Assembly (NCBI GenBank): GCA_029962745.1 | Contig: CM057153.1 | Coordinates: 39,601,612 to 39,665,611 of the forward strand | From: Echinometra lucunter | Taxonomy: Eukaryota > Echinodermata > Echinoidea > Camarodonta > Echinometridae | Reading direction: 5' to 3' | Length of the DNA: 64,000 bases | Shown here: positions 47,099 to 59,500 of the stretch, piece by piece | Position numbering within the stretch: the first letter of the stretch is position 1 | How the letters are laid out: each line of letters begins with the position of its first letter | Notes under the pieces: generated by a model | The model's database searches: none | Told to the model about the DNA's origin: nothing | The model's input: only the letters and a program-made list of their open reading frames with translations | Made by a program: the position numbers and the translations under genes

Positions 47099-47953
47099 TA
47101 GCCCTGGGACGCTGCCACTCCATGGCTGCGTCCTGAGTGGAATCACTCAATTTTGGTTCAGCTCGCTTTTGCCTGAATTCGCCACAGTACAAATGCAGCT
47201 TAATCAGAGGATTTTCATACCATTTCAATTCTTTAAAAAGTCATAAATACAATGCCTCTTATTCATATAAAAAGTATGTGAATCAAACCTTCTTCAAGTA
47301 TTCCTCTATTCAATCCAATTTTGCCTTTTGCACTCCAGATAAGGTGCCAGTCACGTCAGTCCCATTTCACCATTCTGAAAACTCAGCGACAAAAAAGTTT
47401 TTTGCGCATGCACTCCTATATGACGTCATTTAAAGGGTCGTCAAAAGATAATGAATATGCATGAGTGTATATAAATATTCATCACACTGCGCACCTTTTT
47501 ACATGTGAGAAATCGGCCTTGATTTGATCTCATGAATAGTCATCGATGCAGGTCTTTCACTCGCTTATCATGAATATGCATAATTTTTCTTTCTTGCCGA
47601 TCTGAGCGTCTCGCCTGTCTTGTGCATACACACATGCATACTATACACGCTCTCATATATCGCAATATCTCAATCTCCACACGCATGCGCATTGCATATT
47701 ATCTTAACCGACTACGAAGATCTTAACCCAAAGATATGACCGGATAAAGACTCATTTTGGGGACCATCCTTTTCCTAATCGAACAAGATTTTTTATCGAC
47801 AATGTTTTTAAGTACCTAAAATTGCTTGATTGAATTATTCAATTAAAAAAAATCCGTATTTTGAGCTGGGGAGCCCCGCATAGATAGGCATAGAAGCTTC
47901 CACTGGAATGCAGTGCGCAGCCTGAACGCTACACGTTCGGGCTGCCGCAGTAA
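47099..47953. mobile_element. 855-bp insertion with 9-bp target duplication inside LINE copy B
   Basis: GTATTTGTT at 47090-47098 and 47954-47962 flank it. Removing the insert and one copy restores FHNLSSNHNKYMYRTTDMAI on the minus strand. No clear terminal inverted repeats and no coding region. The 9-bp duplication is typical of MULE-type elements. Confidence 0.78.
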
Positions 47954-48305
47954 GTATTTGTTATGGTTTGAAGATAGGTTGTGAAATGTAGCTATCATCT
48001 GAGTCTCACAAGACCTGGATTTCCTGAATGCGTGTTGTGCGTCGACCATAATATCAGATTTGGTAACATACTTCATGATGTGGCTATCTAGTGTGTGCTC
48101 CAGGACTTTACAACAGACGCATGTGAGTGAGATCTGTCTGTAGTTACGTGGATCAGACTTGGAGCCTTTCTTGAAGATGGGTGAAATGGTAGCTTGCTTC
48201 CGATCTTCAGGCAATTCACTATCCTTCATGCTCTGTTGGTAAATGAGTTGAAGTACAGGTGCTATCTCCACCGCTGCTAACTTCAATACAGCATTTGGGA
48301 TATTA

Positions 48306-49716
48306 GAAAGAAACAAAGAAATAAAAATGAGAGCATCAACAGACCTCCAGTTAAAACCATGCATGAACTAAATTTTCAACTTTTTAGAGTCTAGATCTAG
48401 GCCCTACCTAATATTACTTTCTTTTTCTTGTCGCAGGTTAGGATTGTGAAATGCAAGAATTGATGCTTGCAAGGAAAGGCATCGAAAAGGATTGTGTAGA
48501 CCATACATTTTTTTTATTGGAGAGATAGGCCAAGAAGATAACTAAAAGAAGAAATCCTGTCTGTGCTATCATTTTGATCGCAATGATAACTTCGATACAA
48601 AACTACTGGCGGTGTGAAACTTGTCATACACATGTGTACCACTTGTACATGTACAAGCTTATCTGAGATTAGCCAGACCCACCTGTAGGTCAAAACAGTG
48701 TTTTGAATAGCGAAACTAATTGCCAACGCGAACGCGAAATACATTGACTTAGATCTTCTATAATAGAGAAGAAAAGTTCTGATTTTACTTACCAGCAATG
48801 TTCCCAAGGCTCTCAATTTTCCCCTTTATGCTTCATATCTGATGAATGAACTGAAAATGGTGAATTTTAAGAAGAAAACTGACACTTATCAGACAGCATG
48901 CCGTCAAGTAACCAATAGAAAAGCATGCTGTGTAGTTTCGGTACAGAATTGTCACTTTTGCGGGACGAGGTCAATTCATTGACCGAGTACACAGGATGAG
49001 TGGCCAGACCCGACCCCGTGCTTTGGGTTCGCCAAAACACACAAAATTTTGGCGAACCCATTCGGTATCCTGGAAGGTAATCGGCATTTGCATACAAAGA
49101 CTTTATGTGCGAGAGGTCAAACTTCCGGTTGACATTCAGTGGAGAGGACAAAATTTCTGAGTGCAGATGAAGCAATAAATACATGATTTTTAGCAAATTA
49201 AGAATAATTAGATCTTGCTTAGGGCAATTTTGTTGTCTGTTTTTGACTGCTGCAACGGTGAATATTCACTACAATCTGATCTACGTTTGGCCGTATGAGT
49301 GATACATACATGTGTAGTAGTAAAGGAAATTAGTCTGATGAGTTTTATGCCACTATGGTAATATAGATCTTATGTGTACAGCAAGTCCTCTGTATGGAGA
49401 TGTTAATAATCCTCAAAATGCAATGTTTGGAAATGAATTTAGAGTCTACTGTATTTCACTGGTACTATGGTGCCTGTCTTTATAAATCAAATACCGATTT
49501 TTAATGAATATCAGTGACTTTTGTACAGTGGTGTTGCTTAAATGTTGCTGTGTATGAGTATATCTGCTCCTACACACGAAGTATATTAAAAGTCCCTAGG
49601 AGTTACAGTAACACTAACCAAGACTGGAAATTGGCTTTAGTTATTAGACCAACTCACATATTATAAATTATGAGAAAATCTGCACAGGATGTAATGTGTA
49701 AACTCTTCTCTGACAT

Positions 49717-49747
<31 letters not shown>

Positions 49748-49754
49748 CTCTCTT

Positions 49755-49795
<41 letters not shown>

Positions 49796-49937
49796 TACTC
49801 ATATAGTCTCCCTCTCTTTCATTTTCCTAGATTCTTTATTTCTATTTCTATGTGCATGCAGTGATTCTTGCAGCTTTGTTTCTTGCTTACTCAGAGTTCG
49901 ATCCTACATGTGCACATCACCCTCAATTTAATGTGGA
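48306..49937. other. Region upstream of MPV17
   Basis: No exon with homology. It contains a short perfect hairpin (49028-49064) and a CT microsatellite (49718-49800) within 220 bp of the MPV17 ATG. The promoter is presumably here; no TATA box is recognised. Confidence 0.45.
49718..49800. repeat. (CT)n microsatellite just upstream of MPV17 exon 1
   Basis: CT runs broken by TTT; ends about 138 bp before the ATG. Confidence 0.93.
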
Positions 49938-50010
49938 ATGGCTTCAGTATGGAGAGCTTATCTTGGACTGCTTCATAAATATCCCTTTCGAACACAAGCA
50001 GTAACTTCTG
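49938..50010 (+). CDS. MPV17: MPV17 exon 1
   Basis: Residues 1-24 plus one base. MASVWRAYLGLLHKYPF matches the MPV17 N-terminus (WRAY...HP). Donor is TCTG|gtaagt. Confidence 0.9.
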
Positions 50011-53000
50011 GTAAGTCAGCTCTTTGCATATTGGAAATGAAGAATTCTTTAGTTGGGGGGTTTAAATAGTGTTTAATCACCTTGAACAAAGTGGATTTTG
50101 ATACTATCAAAACAATGTTCCACTTGGTCATTCCAGTACTGTTGCTGGTTTGTCATTACTTAGAGTCTCTTTAAAGTTTACATATAATGCATCTGTTGAT
50201 TTCTTCTTTGACGAGCTACGTTGTAATTTATTTGCAGATCTTAGACTGAAGTTATTTTTCATCATAATCATATACTCCTGACTAAAAGCTGTACCAACAT
50301 CTTTTGTATCTATGTTTGAATTTGTGTAGAAATTGTGTCTTATATTTCTACATTCTAAGTATTTCTAAGTATTTCTAAGTATTCATGGTTTACTACTTTT
50401 ACGTGTAGATTTGTAGTTTGTGCAAATGATGCTGATTTACTTTTTTACGAGACCTGGGGCCCGTAGTTAGCAATCAATCACAGAGTTGTAACAGCCAGTC
50501 AAAACCACTGTTTCATGCACATCTCGTTCAAAAAGGTGACCCTGGACCAATCAGAATGGTTGTTTTAAATTTGATTGATTGCAAACCCTTGTGTTATGGG
50601 CCTCTGGTCAGCCTTGATTCATTATCAGTTTGGTTTACCGTTTTCTTTTCTCTATTAATAGGTGACTTATTTCACCACAAAATTAGATGATTTGATTTGA
50701 TGATAAATTTTCACATACTGCTAGTGAAGCAAGTGCAGTACATGAATGTTTGTAGATGAGACTAGTGCCGTGCTACTCAGATAACCTCATTTCATACATT
50801 TATTTATTGTATTTACGTTGTATTTATATTTGCAGGTGTGTTATTCTTCACTTCAGACTGTATTTCTCAGCAGGTGGTTGAAGAGATAGGATGGAAGAAT
50901 CATGACAAATTAAGGACTATCAGACAAACTACATTTGGTTGTTGCTTTGCTGTAAGTTTAGAATCCTCAGAAGAAAAAAAAATGAATGGAAGAGGGGGTG
51001 GGTAGGGGAAGCTTATGTACATGTATGTCAAATTAATAAAATAATGCCAGTATATTTTACCCAAATATTTTGTGTAAGTGCACATTCATTTATTTATCCT
51101 TTTTTTCTTCTTCATTTATTTTCCACTCATGGGGTTGAACACCCTAACAGCAGAGCTGGTTTCCATATGAAACCACCATATGCTGGGAAGTTTGTATTAT
51201 GTATCCGCATCCTAGTTTGAACTTCTTCAAAACACTGTCTGAGTTGAGGCTATCAATAATTCATTGAATCCCTTTTGTTGACCAGCTATCCTGCAGGCAG
51301 TTCAATGCAATGTAAGATGAGATGTCTATGTTTAAGTCACTGGGACATCCATTATTGCCATCAGGTTTGGTAGCATCCAATTCAGCCTTCACTTGTAACC
51401 CATTTACATTTATTTTTTTTCTCCTTTGAATTTCTTGTAATCCTGCTTTTGGATATTTTTTTAAAAATTCAATAGCACTTTAAATTTGAAATCCCTTTTG
51501 TTGACCAGCTATCCTGCAGGCAGTTCAATGCAATGTAAGATGAGATGTCTATGTTTAAGTCACTGGGACATCCATTATTGCCATCAGGTTTGGTAGCATC
51601 CAATTCAGCCTTCACTTGTAACCCATTTACATTTATTTTTTTTCTCCTTTGAATTTCTTGTAATCCTGCTTTTGGATATTTTTTTAAAAATTCAATAGCA
51701 CTTTAAATTTGAAAAATATAGAATTTTCCATGGACTGGGCTAAATTTTTAAAATGCTGATGTTCCACTTGTTTTGTTAGTATCAGGTCCAGCATTGTTTG
51801 CATGGTCATACTTTGTTTCCTTATTACCAGGGTCCAGCATTGTTTACATGGTCATATTTTGTTTCTTTATTACCAGGGTCCAGCATTGTTTACATGGTAC
51901 AAAATTCTGAACAGACTATACCCCGGTACTGGTAAGCTCACTCCTCTCTGGAAGATGCTTACAGATCAAGTAAGTCAATTATTTTGTTTTGTTTTGCTTT
52001 GTTTGTTTGTTAGCAAGTTTTCTTTGGTTGCTGGGGGGGGGGATGTTCACACTTAATGTTGTGCTACTTTGTAATAATAATTACATGATGTAAGTCATAT
52101 TTCAAAGGACTTATGTTCCAACATCTGTTCTAAGGAAAAGACCTACCAGTAGTTAACCTACCTGGTATTTATCTTTTGGACATATTCAGCTATGCATACT
52201 CTTATTTCCAAATTTCCATTTTCCTGACTTTTAGTACAGTTTACACTTTCATGATATTTACTTGTTATTATTATTATTATTTTTTTTTTTTTGAGGGGGG
52301 AGGGTTCAGCTAATACATGTATGTACAGGAATACCCTTTATGACAGTTGTTTGAACAATTGGTTTGGCCATGAAGTACATTGCATGCATGGAAAGTTTAG
52401 TAATAGTTGCTTTTAAATCAAGTACAGTTTATGTGAGAAACCTTCTACCATTTTTTGTACAAACAATAGTTTTTAAAGCTATATGTGACCCGCCAGCCCA
52501 AAACCACCAATAAGTCGCATGCACCGCAACTGCGAAAACAGCCAAAAATGTCATTTTGGTTGGATTGGTCAATTTTCTGTCTTTGATAGAAATGGGTAGT
52601 TTCATTATCAGTCTTTCATGTTCCAAAGTTTGGGATCGTAATTCTTTCTAGAAATGAGTTTTTTAGCAATTTTAAAATGACTCGTCATAATCGCCTGATA
52701 CAAATTGACCGCCTCATGGAGTGTTAAGGCACTTTTATAACGCCTTCGTTCAATTCCCGTCTAAGTTAAAAATTAATCAAGGTACTGAACTGAATTTTAG
52801 TGAATATAAGGAATAGGTCCTAATCCTAAGGTGTGCCTGATCTGATAATCCCTCCAAACCAGTTTGCCATGAACTATTGAATACGCTCCTGTGCTCCCTC
52901 ACAAACAAAAGACCGCAGAGTGCGCTCCTGTGCGCTCTGTTGTTTTGAACTTAAAGACTGTTTTCTCTGAATGGAGATTATTGATTTCCTAATTAATTGG

Positions 53001-56000
53001 TGTGAATTTGAGAGAGTTATCATGGACCAATTTGGATGAGTCATATACCATTGGAAAGCTGAGAATCTCTACTTTCAGATCAACTATTAAACAGCAAAAT
53101 GAATTTGGGCGACTTATTGGTGGTTTTGAGGTGGCGGGTCACATATGAAGTTGTATTACTGTTAGACATTTAGTAAGTACATGTACTTCTTCATAAACTC
53201 TCTTCAAATGTTTGTTTTACAGACTGTCTTTCCACCAATCTTTCTCACCGTATATTTTTCATCTGTTGCTTTGACAACAGGAAAGAAAGTTGAAGAGATT
53301 CCTGCCATTTTGAGAAGGGTGTGTACTGTTAATGCCATTCTTCCTTCATACTGATGTAGTCTGTACTGTCAAAAATGTTAAGTCATTTTGTCAATTGTCT
53401 TCTTTCCATGCTAAAGCATGAGCAAAACTTTTTGCTACCTGATATATTTGGAGTAACTAGATGATGGGAAATAACCAAAGATTTTTGGTCTGGGTTGTAT
53501 TTGTTTTGGGTGTTTTTTTGTCTGGCCTGTATAGCAAGAATGAGATGTAGGCACTGCTTTTCCAATGGCGATGGCAGCATCAACATTTTAAGAAATACTG
53601 TTACTATTGTTATGTTGCGAAAACTTAACCTAAGGTAAAGTAATTTTCATTCAAATTCCATAAAACTTCTTCACAAGGGTTATCAATTATCACAAATCAT
53701 GTGGAGCAAATTTCAGATCACAAAGTCAAGGTCAAATTTCATTTGGGGTTAATTAATTGATATTATTAACCTCATTTTCAAAAGTTTTTGCACATTGTCC
53801 AAAAAGTTCTATGAGAATCGGGGGGGGGGGGGGGAACACCCTTCATGTGCCCCAACCACAATTTTTCACTAAATCAGAATGCTGCTATGATGATTTTCAT
53901 AATGCAGGTGAGATCACCAAGGGTTTTTCACATATGTTTTTTTTTGTACGGCACTTATCTTCACCTAAATGTGACTGTTACAAGTGTGGTTCCATTTTGT
54001 ATTGTGGATTTGTGCTGTAATAAATGTCAGAATATATCATACTATGAATTGTCTGATGATCCACTGCAGAGAAATCTTGGAAATTTTGTTTTTGGGGAAA
54101 AAAGCAAAAACCCGCAGGTACCAGGCAGATACTTGGCCATGTACACTATTATGTTCATTTTTCTGACTTTAAGATTTTACAGTTGTTCGATCATTTTTGT
54201 TGTTAGGTTTAAAAAAACATAATATAAGATTTCTAACAGTATGTTTCATGTATATTTTTCCAGGATATACCAAGTACTTATGTGAAAGGGCTGCTGGTAA
54301 GCATAATACCAACTTGTATTAACCATCTTAAATTATATTGAGTCATTCCTCACATGTGTACATATATGCACACCGTCAATGTGAATTTATTCCATACAAT
54401 CGTCAAACTGTTTAGAATTTGTCCAAAACCTCCTCCTCCTCTTCCTCTTTCTTTTTTTTTTTCCTTATTTTTTTTTTCTTCTTCTCCTTCTCCTTCTTCT
54501 CCTCCTCTTTCTCCTTCTTCTCCTCCTTCTCCTCCTTCCCCTTCTTTTTCCTCCTTTTATGCAACAAATGTAAACTTCTATATATCATGTCGCAATCCAT
54601 AGTGATGATTTGCACTTGTTAATTTGAAAATATCCATCTTTTTTCTTATTTTAACCAGTTGAATAAGGGAAATGGTTCCTCTGCAAAGCCTAAGGAATTG
54701 GGGAATTCAGCAGTCATTTGAAAAAGAAAACAATTGCCGTTTATGTGTCTTTTGATTAGGAATTGCTGAGGAGGTTGATTCAGATTGGTCGTTTCACTTG
54801 GACCACTTCTAATCTGTTTGTCTTTTTCTCTCATGTAGCTCTGGCCAACAGTTCAGCTAATCAACTTCTACTTTGTGCCACTTCTACACAGGTATGGATA
54901 AGATCTTAAGGCGTTTACAAAATATGAAAAGGAAAACCCTCACGTTTTTTTAGTGTTCACATATGGCTGCATTGGCATGATTTACTTATGATAATGAAGG
55001 CGCATCAAAGCATCATTGCTCAGAATAAAAGAAAGTTTTGCGTGACATCATATTTTGAACTAACTTTTTAAGAATTTGATTGATCCACAGCTTTTTGCCG
55101 CCAGGAAGCAAATATACTCCTCTTGCCTTGAGTTTTTTTGTTTTGTTTTATTTTGTTTGGGTTTTTTTTTTTTTTTTTTTTTTTTGGGGGGGGGGTTTGC
55201 TGCCTCATATCCCATTCTCTTGTACACACACAAACACACACACACACAAAAGTGGGGTTTTACCACTTCATATCTGAGCAAGCCTTAGTGTTGAGGTGTC
55301 TAGATCATTATTAGACTCAAAACAGTGTGCATGAAGTTGTACTAAAATCATGGATTATATGATTACTTGCAGAGCTCTTTGTCATCCCTGACTAGTTGCC
55401 AACCATAGTCAAATTATTAACCCGTTGAACACTAGTGGTCTGGTCGATAGGAATTTTTTACTGTCGACATGTCAGTAAAAAAATCTCAATATCGACATAC
55501 GTGTCGACATAAGTTTTTTTTTTCACTGGCTGAAATCGTGGTATCCGACTGTCTGGGCGCACCGGGGTAGCAGAAGAATTGATTTTTACATAACATACTT
55601 TGACTATGGGGTAAGAAAATGTGTAACTTCAAAGAAAATTGAGAAGATTTGAAATTTCATGTACAAAGTGAATGGAGACCTGCTCGCATATGATGTCATC
55701 AGTATTGCCAATTTGCAGAAGCGAGAATAATTCACTAGAAAATGTAAATGAGTGTAATTTTCTTATTCTTTGACCGATTTTGCTCATTTCATTTTTAAAA
55801 TGCTGTTCAAATTTATCTACTTTTATTGAAACAGTGAAACTTCTAGGGTGGACTTTCCCTCTAATAGGGTGTGTGAGGGAAGCCCATTGATGCATGTCAA
55901 TAACAAAACGTACCATATGAAAGGTTGGTCCCGAAACAATTCTGCTGTCATCTGTTGCAAAAAGCTTGCGAAATTTGATAATTACTGTATTTTAAGATAC

Positions 56001-56391
56001 GAGCATAGAACAAAAATCACTTTGCCAAATTAAATGATCTTGGTATCATTCTCTTTTGTAGAAGATGCTTTACTCACTGATGTAAAAAAAATAGCTACTT
56101 TTTGAAGTACTGAAAACTGCCATTCTGCTTTTTCTTTGACACCTGGTATAATGTTATAAACTGGCTGTGGAGCAATCTCATTTGTGTGTACATATATCTT
56201 AGAGTATAATTATATGAATGGGTCAAACATTGTTGGACAAGGACAAAGCTTTATTGCTCTTTTGCTTTCTATCAAACTCAATCATTCTTTTTTCTTTTCC
56301 ACTTCACAGGGTGCTGGTTGTTAATGTAGTCTCCATGATATGGAACACCTATTTAAGCTGGAAAGCTAATGCTGCCAAAAAGAGTATATGA
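49938..56391 (+). CDS. MPV17: MPV17, mitochondrial inner membrane protein, whole gene (7 exons, 181 aa)
   Basis: MPV17 is a small four-helix inner-membrane protein, reported as a non-selective channel; its loss in vertebrates depletes mitochondrial DNA. Exons 49938-50010, 50836-50951, 51877-51969, 53223-53318, 54264-54296, 54839-54891 and 56310-56391 join in phase to 181 residues (human 176). Supporting segments are the start MASVWRAYLGLLHKYPF, then GPALFTWYKILNRLYPGT, the family signature LWPTVQLINFYFVP (W139, P140, Q143, N146, P151) and the end SMIWNTYLSWKA. The exon-1 ATG is preceded by a nearby out-of-frame ATG that stops early. MPV17 is preferred over PXMP2 or MPV17L because of the start, the length and the C-terminus. 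An AATAAA lies about 104 bp past the stop. Confidence 0.93.
50453..50608. repeat. Fold-back MITE in MPV17 intron 1
   Basis: CTGGGGCCCGTA...GCAATCAATCA is partly mirrored by TTGATTGCAAACCC...ATGGGCCTCTGG. Confidence 0.6.
50836..50951 (+). CDS. MPV17: MPV17 exon 2
   Basis: Residues 25-63, phase 1 to phase 0. VLFFTSDCISQQVVE is the first membrane helix with the conserved D-x-I-S-Q-Q. It ends with TTFGCCFA|gtaagt in the second helix. Confidence 0.9.
51267..51712. repeat. Two tandem 223-bp units in MPV17 intron 2
   Basis: ATCCCTTTTGTTGACCAGC starts at 51268 and again at 51491. By eye the two units are identical apart from their very edges. Confidence 0.93.
51780..51900 (+). repeat. Triplicated splice acceptor of MPV17 exon 3
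   Basis: CAGG(G)TCCAGCATTGTTT(A/G)CATGG occurs three times about 46 bp apart (near 51784, 51829 and 51875). Only the last continues into exon 3. Confidence 0.92.
51877..51969 (+). CDS. MPV17: MPV17 exon 3
   Basis: Residues 64-94, 31 exact codons. GPALFTWYKILNRLYPGTG matches the conserved GP...WYK.LD...PG. The acceptor ttaccag|GGTCC is the last of three near-identical acceptors (see findings). Confidence 0.92.
52481..53147. mobile_element. TIR element (ATATGTGACC ends) in MPV17 intron 3
   Basis: The left arm ATATGTGACCCGCCAGC...AAAACCACCAATAAGTCGC and the inverted right arm GCGACTTATTGGTGGTTTT...GGCGGGTCACATAT match over about 38 bp. About 665 bp, non-coding. Confidence 0.88.
53223..53318 (+). 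CDS. MPV17: MPV17 exon 4
   Basis: Residues 95-126, 32 codons in phase 0. TVFPPIFLTVYFSSVAL is the third membrane segment (family P...P.FL). Donor is AGG|gtgtgt. Confidence 0.9.
54264..54296 (+). CDS. MPV17: MPV17 exon 5 (microexon, 33 bp)
   Basis: Residues 127-137: DIPSTYVKGLL, equivalent to the DYPDALITNYY segment. tttccag and gtaagc flank it and phase is preserved. It was found by homology because it is only 11 codons long. Confidence 0.85.
54430..54560. repeat. (CTT/CTC)n pyrimidine tract in MPV17 intron 5
   Basis: About 130 bp almost entirely C and T, between microexon 5 and exon 6. Confidence 0.92.
54839..54891 (+). CDS. MPV17: MPV17 exon 6
   Basis: Residues 138-154 plus two bases. 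LWPTVQLINFYFVPLLH is the strongest family signature. Donor is CACAG|gtatgg. Confidence 0.93.
54892..56309. other. MPV17 intron 6
   Basis: Contains a T/G run with a CACA tract (55150-55250) and a repeat (about 54915-55120) that recurs in diverged form near 58930-59220. No exon. Confidence 0.55.
56310..56391 (+). CDS. MPV17: MPV17 exon 7 and stop
   Basis: Residues 155-181. VLVVNVVSMIWNTYLSWKAN matches the last helix and conserved W-N-.-Y-L-S-W-K end. A short basic tail and TGA follow. Confidence 0.92.
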
Positions 56392-56494
56392 CACCCAACT
56401 ACATAGCTACTAGATAGACTTACATTAATATTTCTATAAATGCTGCATTAGGATAAAGATGTATTATTTGTATAAGTACCAGAAGAGTGACATA

Positions 56495-56500
56495 AATAAA
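56495..56500 (+). terminator. Poly(A) signal of MPV17
   Basis: Canonical AATAAA, 104 bp past the MPV17 stop and the first such signal downstream. Confidence 0.7.
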
Positions 56501-59500
56501 TTGACTAGATGGATTGGTTCACACATTATGTTGTTGTGTGATATTGTTTTATTTTTTTTATTGGCAGTTGGTGACACACACCCACACAAATAACATAAGT
56601 TGATTCCATTTTTATAAGAGCAAATTGTTAATGGGTCTCTCATAGAATGTTGGAACTGATGATCTTCCTATAATTTTGCTCGGGGGGGGGGGGGAGCTTT
56701 TACTGACATGTCAGTAAGTTCAAGGTGGATTTAAAAAAAGAATCAAGCTCTCATTTCTTACAACTAGGAGTGATATACAGTATTGTGTTTTCAGCCATGA
56801 GTAGTTTTCGTACCTTTTATTTGTTTCCCACTCACTGAATAACAATGCTTCTTCTTCTTCTTCTTCTTCTTCTTCTTCTTCTTCTTCTTCTTCTTCTTCT
56901 TTCTTCTTCTTCTTCTTCTTCTTCTTCTTCTTCTTCTAGCAGCAAGGACCCGTGGAAAATTTCATGCGTGCTTGAACATTATATTGCAAAAAATGCATTT
57001 GCTCAAAAATGTATCACTGCATGATACTTTCAATTATAATATTACTTGGAAAAATATGTTATTTTTATATGTACATGTACATGTATTTACTGAAACTTAA
57101 GTGATGGATTTTATTGAAAATTAACAGCTAGGTTATTCTACAAGGACATTCCTTGAAAAGCACAAAAATGAATAGCACTATACAAATGTTATTGTGAACT
57201 GCTTTATGTGAATAGGTTTACTGATTTGTGTGTGATGTTGCGTTTACTACTTTTTTATTGTATATGTATTTTGTTATTGCGGTATAATGTGCATGTATCG
57301 GGGAATTTGCAGATAATTCTACATAATTTGTATGTACATGTAGTTAGTTCATATGTCATGAAATTGTCTACTATTTCCCTGTGCTTTCAGGTTTTTATAT
57401 TTTTATTCAGTCTTGGAGAGGGCCTTAAATTGACTAGGATATCATCTATATCTATTTAACTCATTGAGCACAAAGCCTGAGATAACTCGGGAAGGAGTCG
57501 TGGAAAATGGGCAAAATCAAATCCTGTCCAGTTGGTTAATACAGTGTCAAATTCTATTGTGTTTGAAAATGTGCAATGAAAAGTGAATATTTATGATGCA
57601 AAGCCACAAGAAGACAACTGACATGTATTAAGAAAGCACTCAATATTCAATATTCAATATTCCAGGGGATTCTATGAGTGTCATAGATTACCTTTTTTAA
57701 AAATATGTGAAGTCTCTTAAATCATGTTTGTTTGTTTTGTTTTCTATGATCAGAGACAGAACTTTGTTCCAGTCAGAGGTGAAGAAGATTAATTTAACTA
57801 GCATTTGCTGATCAGGCTTTTGAAAAATTTAGGTTTTTGCGATGAAAGTTTCAGTGATGAAAGGGGGGTGGTCACATCTTCCATTCCTACAGTGCCCTTT
57901 TCATGATTATTTATTTTTATGGATAGTTTTAATTTTATGCTTTTATTTTACACTTAGACTAGTGTCGGATCAGATTTTGGACATTATCTTCTGTTATAAG
58001 AACAAAAATATTTCTGAATCATTCTGGGTAATGTATTTCATCCTGCTTTTTGCAGAATGTGATTTCTAAATACTGGTACCATTAGCATTTTTAGTAGTAT
58101 CATCTATTAAACATTTTTTGTTTGTTTAAAAGATTTCTGAACAAAAGGACTAATTCACTAATTGACAGTACATACATAGTGTGTATACTATGTATATTTT
58201 TTGTAACATAGCTTGTATACTCTTTGTAATTGGGTTTTCATGTATCTTGTCATGCATTTATTTCATTGTCTACTTCTGTTAAAAAACTTTAGTGGTTTGT
58301 GAGGTACATATATTTACCTATTTTGAAAACAGATTGGAAATGTATGTGAAGAAATTTTAGAAATCTTGTAGAATTTAGACCTTGCGTTTCATTTTCAGAG
58401 AAGTAAAGTTCGTAAACTTGCCAGTGCTTATTGTACTTTGACGTAGATTCAATGTTATTTATTCTATGAATGTATTCATGCATTCAGCCATAATTCAGTG
58501 GAGCACATGGTGTGTATGTTCAGTACTTTCCTGTCCTGACAGCTTTGAGATCCAGTCTTCCATATGGAGTTCAACTACTCAGCATGTTTGTAAATTAAGC
58601 AAGAAGCCATTTTTCCCCCAAGAATTTTGTTACTAGCACTTATGAGAAGCTTTAAAGGCCTGTTCAGTCACTAAACAAATCTGGGTATTCATTGTTAGTC
58701 TACCCACTTCCAGGGTCTCAAATATCAATTTCTACATTCTGCAAAAAATTTCCAAAATTCTTTCAAATCATCAAGAAGTAAATATTGTCTGGGTGAAAGC
58801 AGTTTTTCATTTCATTTCAAGACTGAAATCATTTTTTACTAATCATTTTGTTTCAGATTTACAGCATTTTGTTCGGAGTGAAGTGAAGAGGTTAACTTAG
58901 TCACTGGATTTGAACAAGGTTGTTACTACACGTTTAAATAAAGGGATGTTCAGATATGATGCAACATTGTGACGCCACAAAATTTGTAGTGTTCAGATAT
59001 GGCGCAACATTGTGGCACCATTTGTTAATAAACGTGCATTAACGTGTCAACTCTCAAATAAAGGAGAATTTTGTCAAAACTTGCCCAGACAGCCTCATGA
59101 CAGCATATTTTGCACAAACTTTTTAGGAATTTGATGGGTGTGCATTTTTTTTGCAGCCACGCAGCAAATTTTAAAAAGTGTCCTGCCTCAGCAACATTTT
59201 TTTGTCACCTCATATCTGAATGCCCCCTAGTCATTCTTTTTGATCATTAGCTAAGAAATCTGATATGGACAGTAAAATGCCTTTCTCATCATAGCAGGGC
59301 AAGGGAATTTACTATTGTTCAAAGAATCTTTTTTCTTTCAAAGTTCGCTTTTCCTGCAGAATATGTACAGTATAACAATATTTATTATTATCATTGTTGA
59401 TCATTATTATTGTTGTTGTTGCTGTTATTACTATCATTATCAAATATGAACTGGTGTATCATAATGCAGACCATATTGTGCCATGTAAAAAGGGCCAAAT

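Larger units (their letters stand above)
45480..48305 (-). pseudogene. LINE copy B, 5'-truncated and split by two insertions
   Basis: Non-LTR retrotransposon reverse transcriptase on the minus strand. Order: IPNAVLKLAAVEIAPVLQ, ATISPIFKKGSKSDPRNYRQ, DAQHAFRKSRSCETQMIATF, TDMAILDFSKAF, LFADDCIIYRPIVD (catalytic ADD), KFNPSKCKVMRVS and LEYASSAWNPGTKKN. It has frameshifts and stops. Similarity starts abruptly at about 48305. The 3' part to about 45480 is badly decayed. Confidence 0.88.

Noticed and set aside
57208..58069. Hydrophobic small proteins downstream of MPV17
   Set aside because: Short AT-rich frames with Leu/Phe bias expected by chance; no splice pattern or family match.
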